The notes beneath the pieces were generated by a model, which saw nothing but the letters and a program-made list of their open reading frames with translations, did not search any database and was not told where the DNA came from. A DNA stretch of 64,000 nucleotides, from positions 1,798,001 through 1,862,000 of the forward strand of contig NZ_AP022601.1 in the NCBI RefSeq assembly GCF_010726765.1. Direction: 5' to 3'. Positions 1 through 7,481 of the stretch are shown one piece after another. Position 1 is the first letter of the stretch. Every line of letters begins with the position of its first letter. The DNA comes from Mycobacterium gallinarum. GTDB taxonomy: Bacteria; Actinomycetota; Actinomycetes; Mycobacteriales; Mycobacteriaceae. A program made the position numbers and the translations under genes.

Positions 1-883
1 CGCCGACGCGCTCGATCGGGGCGGTGAGCTCGCCGAAGCATTCGGCTTGGAGGGTGGCGACGATCTCCGCACCCGGTCCCGCGAACTGGACGGCGTCGTG
101 CACGACCACCGCGCGGCGGGTCCGCCGCACCGATTCGACTATGGTCTCGACATCCAGTGGCACCAGGGTCCGCAGGTCGACCACCTCGGCGTTCACGCCC
201 AGGTCCTGCAACTGCTGGGCGGCCGTGAGACATTCGAGCACGCTGCGGCCGTAGCTGATGAGCGTGACGTCGGATCCGGGCCGCTTGATCTCGGCCTGGC
301 CCAGCGGAATGGCGAAGCCAGGATCTGTTGGTACGGAACCCTTCTGACCCTGCAGACGGATCGTTTCGACGAACAGGCACGGATCCGGGTCGAAGATCGC
401 AGATGTCAATAGGCCCTTACCGTCGCGCGGGGTCGACGGGACGATGACCTTCATGCCCGGGATGTGCATGAACCAGGCTTCCAGGGTCTGCGAATGCGTT
501 GCGCCGGTGGCCAGTCCGCCGTACACCTGGGTGCGCACGGTGATCGGCGCCGTCGTGCGCCCCGCGGTCATGAACCGCAGTTTGGCGGCGTTGTTGATCA
601 GCTGGTCGGCGGCGATGCCGATGAAGTCCATGATCATGATCTCGGCGACCGGCAGCAGTCCGTCGATGGCCGCGCCGATCGCGGCGCCGACGATGGCGGC
701 CTCCGATATCGGCGTGTCCAGCACCCGATCGTGTCCGTACTTCGTCGACAGTCCCGCCGTCGGGCCCGAAGCTCCCGGATCGGCGATGTCCTCGCCGAGC
801 AGGAACACCCGATCGTCGGCCGCCAGCGCCTGATCCAGCGCGAGGTTCAGCGCCTCACGCATCGTCATTTCTTTCTCGTCCAT
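1..883 (-). CDS. Thiamine-diphosphate-dependent dehydrogenase E1 component, beta subunit (partial, 3' end outside window)
   Basis: Reading the minus strand from the ATG at 883 gives an open frame of 294 codons to the window edge with no stop, so the C-terminus is missing. The protein begins MDEKEMTMREALNLALDQAL and has the E1-beta hallmarks: the LLGEDIADPG segment, the DTPISEAAIVGAAIGAA segment that helps hold the cofactor, and later the VDLRTLVPLD turn of the transketolase C-terminal domain. Family knowledge: E1 alpha and beta form the decarboxylating heterotetramer of 2-oxo acid or acetoin dehydrogenase complexes. A purine-rich GGAAGG lies just upstream of the start, and the gene follows the alpha subunit by about 10 bp, so the two are co-transcribed. 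No E2 or E3 gene is visible; one may lie beyond the left edge. Pyruvate, acetoin and branched-chain 2-oxo acids are all possible substrates. Confidence 0.9.
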   Translation of the reverse strand, partial: MDEKEMTMREALNLALDQALAADDRVFLLGEDIADPGASGPTAGLSTKYGHDRVLDTPISEAAIVGAAIGAAIDGLLPVAEIMIMDFIGIAADQLINNAAKLRFMTAGRTTAPITVRTQVYGGLATGATHSQTLEAWFMHIPGMKVIVPSTPRDGKGLLTSAIFDPDPCLFVETIRLQGQKGSVPTDPGFAIPLGQAEIKRPGSDVTLISYGRSVLECLTAAQQLQDLGVNAEVVDLRTLVPLDVETIVESVRRTRRAVVVHDAVQFAGPGAEIVATLQAECFGELTAPIERVG

Positions 884-893
884 GACGCCTTCC

Positions 894-1874
894 TCAGACC
901 GGATAGCGGATCGGGGACGCGTACACGTCGCGGTCGAGTTCGTCGATCGACGGCGCCTCGGCGCTCATGACGGTGTCCAGAGCCTGTTGCACCTTAATGA
1001 GGGCGCCCTCGTCGATGCCGCTGAGCTCGTCGTCGGTGCAGATGCCGTTGTCTATCAGGTGTTTCCGGAAGCGGGGCACCGGGTCGGCCTCCATCGCCGC
1101 CGACAATTGATCCTTGGGGATGTACGGCATGCGGTCGCCGAAGTAATGGCCGCGGAAGCGAAACGTCACGCATTCGATGAACGTGGGTCCCTCACCGTTG
1201 CGCGCCTTGCCGATCGCCTCGGCGAGCACGTCCAGCACGGCGAGCGGATCGTTGCCGTCCACCTGAATGCCGGGCATCCCGTATCCCGCGGCGCGGTCGG
1301 CGACACGGCCGAGCTTCATCGTGTCGTGAGTGGGCGTCATCTCCGCGTATAGGTTGTTCTGGCAGACGAACACCACCGGCAGGTTCCACAGGGCAGCCAT
1401 GTTCGCCGCCTCGTGGAACGATCCGGTGTTCGTCGCCCCGTCACCGAAACTCACCACCGTGACGCGGTCGGTGTCCTTGCGCTTGGCCGCCATCGCCAGC
1501 CCGACGGCGACCGGCGGTCCGGCGCCGACGATGCCCGTCGACAGCATCACGCCCTTGTCAGGTTTCGCGATGTGCATCGTGCCGCCCTTACCGCGACCCG
1601 CCCCGACCGTGCGCCCCATCATCTCGCCGTAGATCTCCTCCAGCGGAACGCCTTTGCCGATCAGGTCGTGCAGCCCGCGGTAGGTCGTCACCAGCTGATC
1701 GTCCTCACGCAGCGCGACACCCATCGCGGCGGCGATGGCCTCCTGGCCGCGCGACGGCCAGTACACACACATGAACTCACCGGTGCCGATGCCCTTGGAC
1801 AGCCGGTCGTCGGCAGCCTTCATCAGCACCATCAGGGCATAGATCCGGCGTTGGACGTCCGTCGGATACGTCAT
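894..1874 (-). CDS. Thiamine-diphosphate-dependent dehydrogenase E1 component, alpha subunit
   Basis: The 326-residue protein carries the thiamine-diphosphate motif GDGATN at residues 144-149 with NN at 173-174, which binds magnesium and the cofactor pyrophosphate. The preceding GRGKGGTMHIA stretch is typical of acetoin/pyruvate E1 alpha. It would pair with the beta subunit encoded immediately downstream. Its ATG overlaps the stop of the preceding small gene (ATGA), so translation is probably coupled. The operon order from 3076 down to 1 is SDR, small alpha/beta-barrel-like protein, E1 alpha, E1 beta. This resembles a peripheral catabolic operon rather than the housekeeping pyruvate dehydrogenase, which in mycobacteria is a fused AceE. 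Substrate unknown. Confidence 0.93.
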   Translation of the reverse strand: MTYPTDVQRRIYALMVLMKAADDRLSKGIGTGEFMCVYWPSRGQEAIAAAMGVALREDDQLVTTYRGLHDLIGKGVPLEEIYGEMMGRTVGAGRGKGGTMHIAKPDKGVMLSTGIVGAGPPVAVGLAMAAKRKDTDRVTVVSFGDGATNTGSFHEAANMAALWNLPVVFVCQNNLYAEMTPTHDTMKLGRVADRAAGYGMPGIQVDGNDPLAVLDVLAEAIGKARNGEGPTFIECVTFRFRGHYFGDRMPYIPKDQLSAAMEADPVPRFRKHLIDNGICTDDELSGIDEGALIKVQQALDTVMSAEAPSIDELDRDVYASPIRYPV

Positions 1875-2191
1875 GGGCCCAGCGACCCGATCTCGCGGTA
1901 CACCTTGGGAATCGGCTTCGGGTCCATGGCGAGGTTGTCCAGTCCCGTCATGGTTCCGGTGGCGCCGAGTTCCCCGAGTCTCTGCACGGCGGCATCGAGG
2001 TCGTCGCAGTCGAGCTCATAGATCGCGATGAAGGGGCCTTCGCCATCGTTGGGTGCGAACCGACGCGCGGACACGATGCCCTCCACCGACAGGATCTGCG
2101 CCAGGTGTGTGTCGTTGTACCACTTGTGGTACTCGGCTTCACGATCCGGCGAGGCCGGCATCGTCTCGACGTACATGATCCCTCTGGGCAC
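1871..2191 (-). CDS. Small dimeric alpha/beta-barrel-like protein (EthD-like, function unknown)
   Basis: The 106-residue protein has the features of ferredoxin-like alpha/beta-barrel proteins: EAEYHKWYNDTHLAQILSVEG near the N-terminus (the W-Y-N-x-x-H element common in EthD-type proteins), a RRFAP strand, then IYELD. Family members act as small enzymes or accessory subunits in catabolic operons, but no catalytic residue assignment is safe here. It lies between an SDR (18 bp upstream) and E1 alpha (4-bp overlap), so it belongs to the same operon and probably the same pathway. The start MPRGIMYVE is the first in frame; MYVE five codons later is an alternative. Confidence 0.75.
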   Translation of the reverse strand: MPRGIMYVETMPASPDREAEYHKWYNDTHLAQILSVEGIVSARRFAPNDGEGPFIAIYELDCDDLDAAVQRLGELGATGTMTGLDNLAMDPKPIPKVYREIGSLGP

Positions 2192-2209
2192 CTACGCTGC
2201 TCCCCTCTC

Positions 2210-3076
2210 CTATGGGCCTGACCACGGCTTGATCTTCAGGAAACCGCCCGCGTCGACCCGCAGCTGCTGGCCGGTGACATAGCGGGCGGCGTCGCTGGCC
2301 AGAAACAGCACGGCTTCGCTGATGTCCTCGGGCTCCACATACGGAATCGGCATCGCCTGGATCATCGGGAAGACGATTTCGGCATCCTCACGCGTGGGAT
2401 TGGGCAGATCGGGTCGAAACGCCTTGTACATCGGCGGGCTGTGCAGCATGTCGGTGTTGACGTTCGTGGGATGTACGGCGTTCACACGGATCTGCTCCGG
2501 CGCCAGTGTGCGGGCGAGATCGTTGACGTAGTGCGCGACAATCTGTTTGGCGAAGGCATAACCCGCCCCGCCGGGGCCGCCGTCCATGCCGCTGGTGTTG
2601 ACCGCCGTCGCCATGAACGCCGCAACCGATCCGGTGGCGATGACCGAGGCGCCCGCGTGGAGGTGCTTCATGCTGGCGTGAATGAGGTTCATGACACCGA
2701 TGAGGTCCACGTCGACCGCATCGACGAATGCCTGCGGCGTTAGCCCCGCGGTCATCGGGCAGATCCCGGCGTTGGCGACCACGATGTCGAGTTGGCCGAA
2801 CTCTTCGACGCCGCGGTCGATCGCGGCGGCGAGTCCGACGCGGTCGCGGACGTCAGCGATCTCGGTGTAGGCGCGCTGACCTTCCTTCTCGACCAGCCGC
2901 GCCGTTTCGTCGAGGTCCTCCGGCCGCGCCAGCGGATAGTCATTGGTCTCGATGTCCGCGCAGATGTCGACGGCGATGATGTCGGCGCCCTCGGCGGCCA
3001 GTGTTCGCGCGTGGGAACGTCCTTGGCCGCGCGCAGCCCCGCTGACCAGGGCCACTTTGCCCGTCACCCTGCCCAT
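2210..3076 (-). CDS. Mycofactocin-coupled-type SDR family oxidoreductase
   Basis: This 288-residue Rossmann-fold dehydrogenase starts GKVALVSGAARGQGRSHA, the nucleotide-binding glycine motif in the form typical of the mycofactocin-associated SDR subfamily (carveol-dehydrogenase-like). It also has the subfamily ADIIAVDIC strand, the NAG motif, the catalytic YxxxK (YAFAK) and the IRVNAVHPTNVNTDM segment. Family knowledge: these enzymes hold NAD(H) tightly and pass electrons to the redox peptide mycofactocin when oxidising alcohols. That mycofactocin is the acceptor here is inferred from subfamily signatures only. It is the first gene of the leftward E1 operon and is divergent from the acyl-CoA dehydrogenase operon that starts at 3165. 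Confidence 0.9.
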   Translation of the reverse strand: MGRVTGKVALVSGAARGQGRSHARTLAAEGADIIAVDICADIETNDYPLARPEDLDETARLVEKEGQRAYTEIADVRDRVGLAAAIDRGVEEFGQLDIVVANAGICPMTAGLTPQAFVDAVDVDLIGVMNLIHASMKHLHAGASVIATGSVAAFMATAVNTSGMDGGPGGAGYAFAKQIVAHYVNDLARTLAPEQIRVNAVHPTNVNTDMLHSPPMYKAFRPDLPNPTREDAEIVFPMIQAMPIPYVEPEDISEAVLFLASDAARYVTGQQLRVDAGGFLKIKPWSGP

Positions 3077-3164
3077 GACCGAACCTCTCTGCCTGTCCGC
3101 CAGCGGTGGCTATACTACCTAAAATTATAAAGAAACCAATCAGGCCGATCCCGAACAGGACACC
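3077..3164. promoter_or_regulatory. Divergent promoter region between the SDR-E1 operon and the fadE operon
   Basis: This 88-bp gap separates two divergent operons. On the plus strand TATACT at 3111-3116 is a good mycobacterial -10 hexamer for the gene starting at 3165. On the minus strand TATAAT (plus positions 3124-3129) is a perfect -10 for the SDR at 3076. No convincing -35 is seen for either, as is common in mycobacteria. The two -10 elements are only about 8 bp apart, so transcription in the two directions probably competes or is switched by one regulator. No clear palindromic operator was found in the gap. Confidence 0.55.
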
Positions 3165-4322
3165 GTGGACTTCTCATATCCAGCGGAGGTGGAGCCCTTC
3201 CGCAAGGAGCTGCGCGCTTGGCTGTCCACCAACCTGACCGATGAGGTGAAGACCGCCGACCGGCATCGCGGGCGCGATCCACAGGCGTTCGAGACGCTTC
3301 GTGCGTGGGATGCGACGGTGGCCGACGCGGGTTGGGGCGCGGTCTCCTGGCCGCAGGAGTACGGCGGCCGTGGGGCGTCGGTGCTCGAGCAGCTGGTGTA
3401 CGCCGAGGAAACGACGCGTGCGCGAGCACCCATGCCGCTCAACGTGATCGGCATGAACAACATCGCGCCGGCGATAATGCAATACGGCACCGAGGACCAG
3501 ATGCGGCGGCTGCTCCCCCGGATGATGCGCGCCGACGACATCTGGTGTCAGGGCATGTCCGAGCCGGAAGCGGGGTCCGACCTGGCGTCACTACGCACCC
3601 GCGCGACGCGTGACGCTGACGCCTTCGTCGTCAACGGCCAGAAGATCTGGACCTCGCTGGGCCACCGGGCCGACTGGTGTCAGCTGTACGTCCGCACCGA
3701 TCCGGACGCTTCGAAGCACAAGGGCATCTCCTGCCTCATCGTTGACATGAAGTCCCCCGGTATCGAGGTCCGGCCGCTGGTGACCATCAACGGTGCCGCC
3801 GACTTCGCCGAAGTCTTCTTCACCGACGTCCGGGTGCCCGCCGACGCCCTGCTCGGTCCGCTCAACGCGGGATGGCAGGTCGCCACGACGACCCTGAGCC
3901 ACGAGCGGGCAGGTGCGGCGAGACTGTATGCACAGATGGAGATGCAGCTGGCCGACCTCGTCGCCGACCTCAGGGACCACGTCGTCGACGGCAAGCCGGC
4001 GCTCGACAACAGCGCGACGCTGTGCCGGCTCGGCGACGTCGCGGTCCGCATCAAGTACCTCGAGTTGTTGTGCAAGCGATCGATATCCGCGATGCTGCAC
4101 GGCGGCGATGCACTCGGCTCGGCCAGCCTGGCCAAGAGTGTGTGGGCCGAACTGGGGCAGGACCTCGCCGAGCTGGCGTTCGACGTGTTCGGGCCGCTCG
4201 GCAGCGGCGGCCGATGGATGGACCGTCGGCTCTCGTCGCGCTCGCTGACCATCGCCGGCGGGACGACCCAGATCACCAAGGGCATCACCGCGACCCGCGT
4301 CTTGGGGCTGCCAAGACGATGA
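3165..4322 (+). CDS. Acyl-CoA dehydrogenase
   Basis: The 385-residue flavoprotein starts at a GTG preceded by AGGA. It has the acyl-CoA dehydrogenase middle domain (WCQGMSEPEAGSDLASL, then VNGQKIWTSLGHRADW) and the C-terminal helical domain ending GGTTQITKGITATRVLGLP. It would introduce the alpha,beta double bond into an acyl-CoA using FAD. In the C-terminal motif the family usually reads GGTSEI; here it is GGTTQI. The next gene encodes a second, shorter acyl-CoA dehydrogenase with a 4-bp overlap. In actinobacterial steroid catabolism such pairs form alpha2beta2 enzymes, so a heteromer is a reasonable inference. First gene of a four-gene operon (fadE, fadE, CoA-transferase, hydratase). Confidence 0.93.
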   Translation: MDFSYPAEVEPFRKELRAWLSTNLTDEVKTADRHRGRDPQAFETLRAWDATVADAGWGAVSWPQEYGGRGASVLEQLVYAEETTRARAPMPLNVIGMNNIAPAIMQYGTEDQMRRLLPRMMRADDIWCQGMSEPEAGSDLASLRTRATRDADAFVVNGQKIWTSLGHRADWCQLYVRTDPDASKHKGISCLIVDMKSPGIEVRPLVTINGAADFAEVFFTDVRVPADALLGPLNAGWQVATTTLSHERAGAARLYAQMEMQLADLVADLRDHVVDGKPALDNSATLCRLGDVAVRIKYLELLCKRSISAMLHGGDALGSASLAKSVWAELGQDLAELAFDVFGPLGSGGRWMDRRLSSRSLTIAGGTTQITKGITATRVLGLPRR

Positions 4323-5392
4323 ACCTCGAACTCACCGACGAACAGACCGCCCTACGGGACACCCTGCGGCGTTATCTTGCCGAAAAGGCAAGCCTGGCAA
4401 CATATGTCCGGCCGCTACTCGACGACGAGAATGCTGGAGCGGATTCGGTCTGGCGCGGGCTGGCGGCGATGGGCGTGACGGGCTTGCTGGTCCCGGAGGA
4501 GCGCGACGGCGCAGGCATGACGATGGTCGAGGCCGGGGTGGTCGCCGAAGAACTGGGGGCCGCGTTGTACCCGGGCCCGTGGTTGTCCACCGCCGTCGCG
4601 GCGACGCGAGCCCTGGTGCGCACCGGTGCCGACGGGAATGCCGCCGTATTGCTCGCCGGCATCGCGAACGGTTCCACCGTCACCACCGTCGGGCCGCTGT
4701 TCGGTCCCCGGCCGACAGCGATGGACGGCCCCAGACTGCACGGCAGCGTCACCGGCCTGCCGGACGCCAACGATGCCGACATCATCCTGGTGTTCGCCGA
4801 CGAACCCGACGGCATCGGGTTGTACTCCGTCGACACCTCGTCCGAGAGCATCACGATGGCGTCGTGCGCGCACATCGACCCGACGCGTGTGCTGGCCGAC
4901 GTCACGTTCGACAGCACTTCTGCCAGGCGGCTAGCGTCCGTGCCGGCGGACGTGTTGCGGGCGATCGTCGACGACGTCGTGATCGCGTACGCCGCCGACG
5001 CGCTCGGTGCGGCGACCGCCGTGATGAACCTCGCCATCGAATACGCCAAGGTGCGAAAGCAATTCGATCAGCCGATCGGAAGCTTTCAAGCCGTCCAGCA
5101 TCTGTGCGTCGACATGTACGAGGCGGTGGAACTCGCGCGTAGCGGCGTCATCCACGCGTTGTGGGCCGCCGATGCGGCGGATCCCGCGGAGCACCATCTG
5201 GCCGCACTGCGCGCCAAGGCGTTCGCCGGCCGGCTGACCGCGGTCGGCGATATAGCGATCCAGGTGTTCGGTGGTATCGGCTTCACGTGGGAGCACGACG
5301 CGCACCTTTATCTGAAGCGACTGTTGGGCTGGAGCGGATTCCTCGGTGCACCGGACCGGTATCTCGAGGAGATCGGGAAGGGGTTGCAATGA
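4319..5392 (+). CDS. Acyl-CoA dehydrogenase, second subunit of a pair
   Basis: The ATG at 4319 overlaps the previous stop (ATGA), giving 357 residues starting MNLELTDEQTALRDTLRRYL. The frame is open further upstream, but that extension is arginine-rich out-of-phase translation of the previous gene and is rejected. The C-terminal domain shows RKQFDQPIGSFQAVQH and FGGIGFTWEHDAHLYLKR, both standard for this family. Its length and divergence from the first dehydrogenase fit the smaller subunit of a heterotetrameric acyl-CoA dehydrogenase as known for FadE pairs of steroid side-chain degradation. Its stop overlaps the next start (ATGA), so three genes are translationally coupled. Confidence 0.9.
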   Translation: MNLELTDEQTALRDTLRRYLAEKASLATYVRPLLDDENAGADSVWRGLAAMGVTGLLVPEERDGAGMTMVEAGVVAEELGAALYPGPWLSTAVAATRALVRTGADGNAAVLLAGIANGSTVTTVGPLFGPRPTAMDGPRLHGSVTGLPDANDADIILVFADEPDGIGLYSVDTSSESITMASCAHIDPTRVLADVTFDSTSARRLASVPADVLRAIVDDVVIAYAADALGAATAVMNLAIEYAKVRKQFDQPIGSFQAVQHLCVDMYEAVELARSGVIHALWAADAADPAEHHLAALRAKAFAGRLTAVGDIAIQVFGGIGFTWEHDAHLYLKRLLGWSGFLGAPDRYLEEIGKGLQ

Positions 5393-6603
5393 TTCTCAGT
5401 GGTGTGCGTGTCGTCGAATTGGCCTCGTGGACATACGTTCCCTCGGCCGGTGCGGCGCTCGCCGACTGGGGCGCGGACGTCATCAAGGTCGAGGACGTCA
5501 AGGCGGGCGATCCGGGTCGGGCACTGGTCATCGGTGGATTCACGAAGGAGAACGCCCGAGCGCACATCGATTTCATCCTCGAGATCGGCAACAGGGGCAA
5601 GCGCAGCATTGCCGTCGACATCAAGTCCGACACCGGTCGCGAGTACTTCGGACGCCTGCTGGCCACCGCGGACGTCTTCCTCACCAACTGGCTGCCCGGA
5701 GCGCTGGAACGGGCCCGGCTGACCGTCGATGACATCCGCTCGTTCAATCCGGACATCATCATCGCGCGCGGCACCGGCACCGGAGTTCGCGGACCCGACC
5801 GCGACAAGGGCGGTTTCGACGCGGCCACCTACCTGTCCCGCGGCGGGGTGTCGTACACCATGACGCCGTTCGGCACCGAGACGCCCGCGGTGCAGGGACC
5901 CGGATTCGGTGATCTGCAGGGCGGAATCACGCTCGCCGGAGGTGTGTGTGCCGCTCTGTTCCACCGCGAGCGCACCGGAGAACCCAGCATCGTCGACTCA
6001 TCCCTGCTGGCGCAGGCGATGTGGACCATCGCGCCGTCGATCTCGGTCGCTGACCTCTTCGACATCGACGGCATCCCCGGCGCACCACCCGGCCTGGCGA
6101 TCAACCCGCTCGTCAACCGTTACAAGACGCGTGACGGCCGGTGGATCCAGATGGTCTTCCTTCAGCCGGACCGGTTCTGGGCGGGGTTCTGTGAGCGGAT
6201 CGGCCTGCCGGAACTCGCCACCGACGAACGCTTCGTCCCGTCAAGCAATCTGATCGCCAACGCCACCGAGGCTTGCGCGCTCGTCGGAGACCGTCTGGCC
6301 AGCGAGGATCTGGACCACTGGCGCGAGGTGCTCGCCGACGAACCCGGCGTGTGGGCCGCGTTGGCCACGCCGAAGGAGACTCTCAACGATCCGCAGGTCA
6401 GGCCGAACGGCTACGTCGTAGCCAACGTCGACGACCAGGGCAACGAGTATCAGATCGTCGCCGCGCCAGTGCAATTCAACGAAACCCCACCCGCGGCCGC
6501 ACGGGCTCCCGAACATGGGCAGCACACCGAGGAGATCCTGTTGGAACTCGACCTCGATTGGGACGCCATCTCGGCAGCCAAGGACAGCGGAGCGATTCTC
6601 TAG
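5389..6603 (+). CDS. CaiB/BaiF-type (class III) CoA-transferase
   Basis: From the coupled ATG at 5389 the protein has 404 residues and opens with the family signature MILSGVRVVELASW followed by ADWGADVIKVED. The middle contains VDSSLLAQAMW, where the conserved aspartate that forms the acyl anhydride intermediate normally sits. Class III transferases move CoA between carboxylic acids, or act as racemases in related subfamilies. Within this operon the likely role is loading the substrate acid with CoA from a downstream acyl-CoA, feeding the two dehydrogenases and the hydratase. A longer in-frame upstream start is rejected because it reads through the preceding gene in the wrong phase. Confidence 0.9.
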   Translation: MILSGVRVVELASWTYVPSAGAALADWGADVIKVEDVKAGDPGRALVIGGFTKENARAHIDFILEIGNRGKRSIAVDIKSDTGREYFGRLLATADVFLTNWLPGALERARLTVDDIRSFNPDIIIARGTGTGVRGPDRDKGGFDAATYLSRGGVSYTMTPFGTETPAVQGPGFGDLQGGITLAGGVCAALFHRERTGEPSIVDSSLLAQAMWTIAPSISVADLFDIDGIPGAPPGLAINPLVNRYKTRDGRWIQMVFLQPDRFWAGFCERIGLPELATDERFVPSSNLIANATEACALVGDRLASEDLDHWREVLADEPGVWAALATPKETLNDPQVRPNGYVVANVDDQGNEYQIVAAPVQFNETPPAAARAPEHGQHTEEILLELDLDWDAISAAKDSGAIL

Positions 6604-6612
6604 GAGACGGCA

Positions 6613-7431
6613 ATGGAGCTGGAAGCGGTCATCTACGAACGCGAGCCGCCGATCGCGCGGATCATTCTCAACCGCCCCGACAAGGCCAACACCAAGGACG
6701 CGCAGCTCGTGCAGGAGGTCGACGCCTGCCTACGGGAGGCCGACCGCGACAAGGAGATCAAGGTCGTCATCCTGAAGGCCAACGGCAAGGGGTTCTGCGG
6801 CGGGCACGTCGCACGGTGGGGTCCGGACGAGAATCCCTATCCCGATTTCGGGGACACATTCGAAGATCTCTACAAGGGCACCGCCGACTTGTTCCTCTGG
6901 CCGACGCTGTACCTGTGGGAGTTCCCGAAGCCGACGATCTCGCAGATCCACGGCTACTGCATGGGCGGCGGCATCTATCTCGGCCTGCTCACCGATTTTT
7001 GCGTCGCGTCCGAGGATGCGTACTTCCAGATGCCGCTCGCGCAGAGCCTCGGCGAGCCCGGCGGCCACACCATGATCGAGCCGTGGCTGCTGATGAACTG
7101 GCATCGCACCATGGACTGGCTTCTGTTGGCGCCCACACTGTCCGCGCAGGAGGCTTTGGAATGGGGCCTGCTGAACAAGGTGGTGCCCCGCGATCAGCTC
7201 GAGGACACCGTCGAGGAGATGGCCCGCAAGATCGGCCAGATCCCGCTGACCACGTCAATGGCGGTGAAGAACAACGTCAAGCGGGCCTACGAGCTGATGG
7301 GTATGCGGGTGCATCTTCAGGTGAGCCACATCCTGACGAACATGGTCGGCGCAGCCACCGACGTTCAGGAGCGACGCCGTCTGTTGATCGAATCGGGCAA
7401 GAAGCCAAGAGATTTCATCGACGAAGCCTAG
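6613..7431 (+). CDS. Enoyl-CoA hydratase/isomerase family protein (crotonase)
   Basis: The 272-residue crotonase-fold protein has the oxyanion-hole segments GKGFCGGHVARWG and HGYCMGGGIYLGLLTDF, followed by the active-site region PLAQSLGEPGGHTM. It probably hydrates the enoyl-CoA made by the acyl-CoA dehydrogenases encoded just upstream, though isomerase or C-C hydrolase activity is possible in this fold. A GGAGA sequence precedes the ATG, and the gene follows the CoA-transferase by 9 bp. It is the last gene of the rightward operon and is closed by a hairpin shared with the convergent flavoprotein gene. Confidence 0.9.
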   Translation: MELEAVIYEREPPIARIILNRPDKANTKDAQLVQEVDACLREADRDKEIKVVILKANGKGFCGGHVARWGPDENPYPDFGDTFEDLYKGTADLFLWPTLYLWEFPKPTISQIHGYCMGGGIYLGLLTDFCVASEDAYFQMPLAQSLGEPGGHTMIEPWLLMNWHRTMDWLLLAPTLSAQEALEWGLLNKVVPRDQLEDTVEEMARKIGQIPLTTSMAVKNNVKRAYELMGMRVHLQVSHILTNMVGAATDVQERRRLLIESGKKPRDFIDEA

Positions 7432-7432
7432 C

Positions 7433-7481
7433 GAATTCGGCGCGCAAACCGACCGCAGCGGTGCATCAGCGCGCCGAATTC
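7433..7481. terminator. Bidirectional hairpin terminator between convergent genes
   Basis: A perfect 13-bp inverted repeat (GAATTCGGCGCGC at 7433-7445, its complement at 7469-7481) with a 23-nt loop lies directly after the hydratase stop and reaches into the stop codon of the convergent flavoprotein gene. There is no long T run, as is usual for mycobacterial terminators. It resembles the hairpins at 13338-13390 and 54489-54525. Confidence 0.7.
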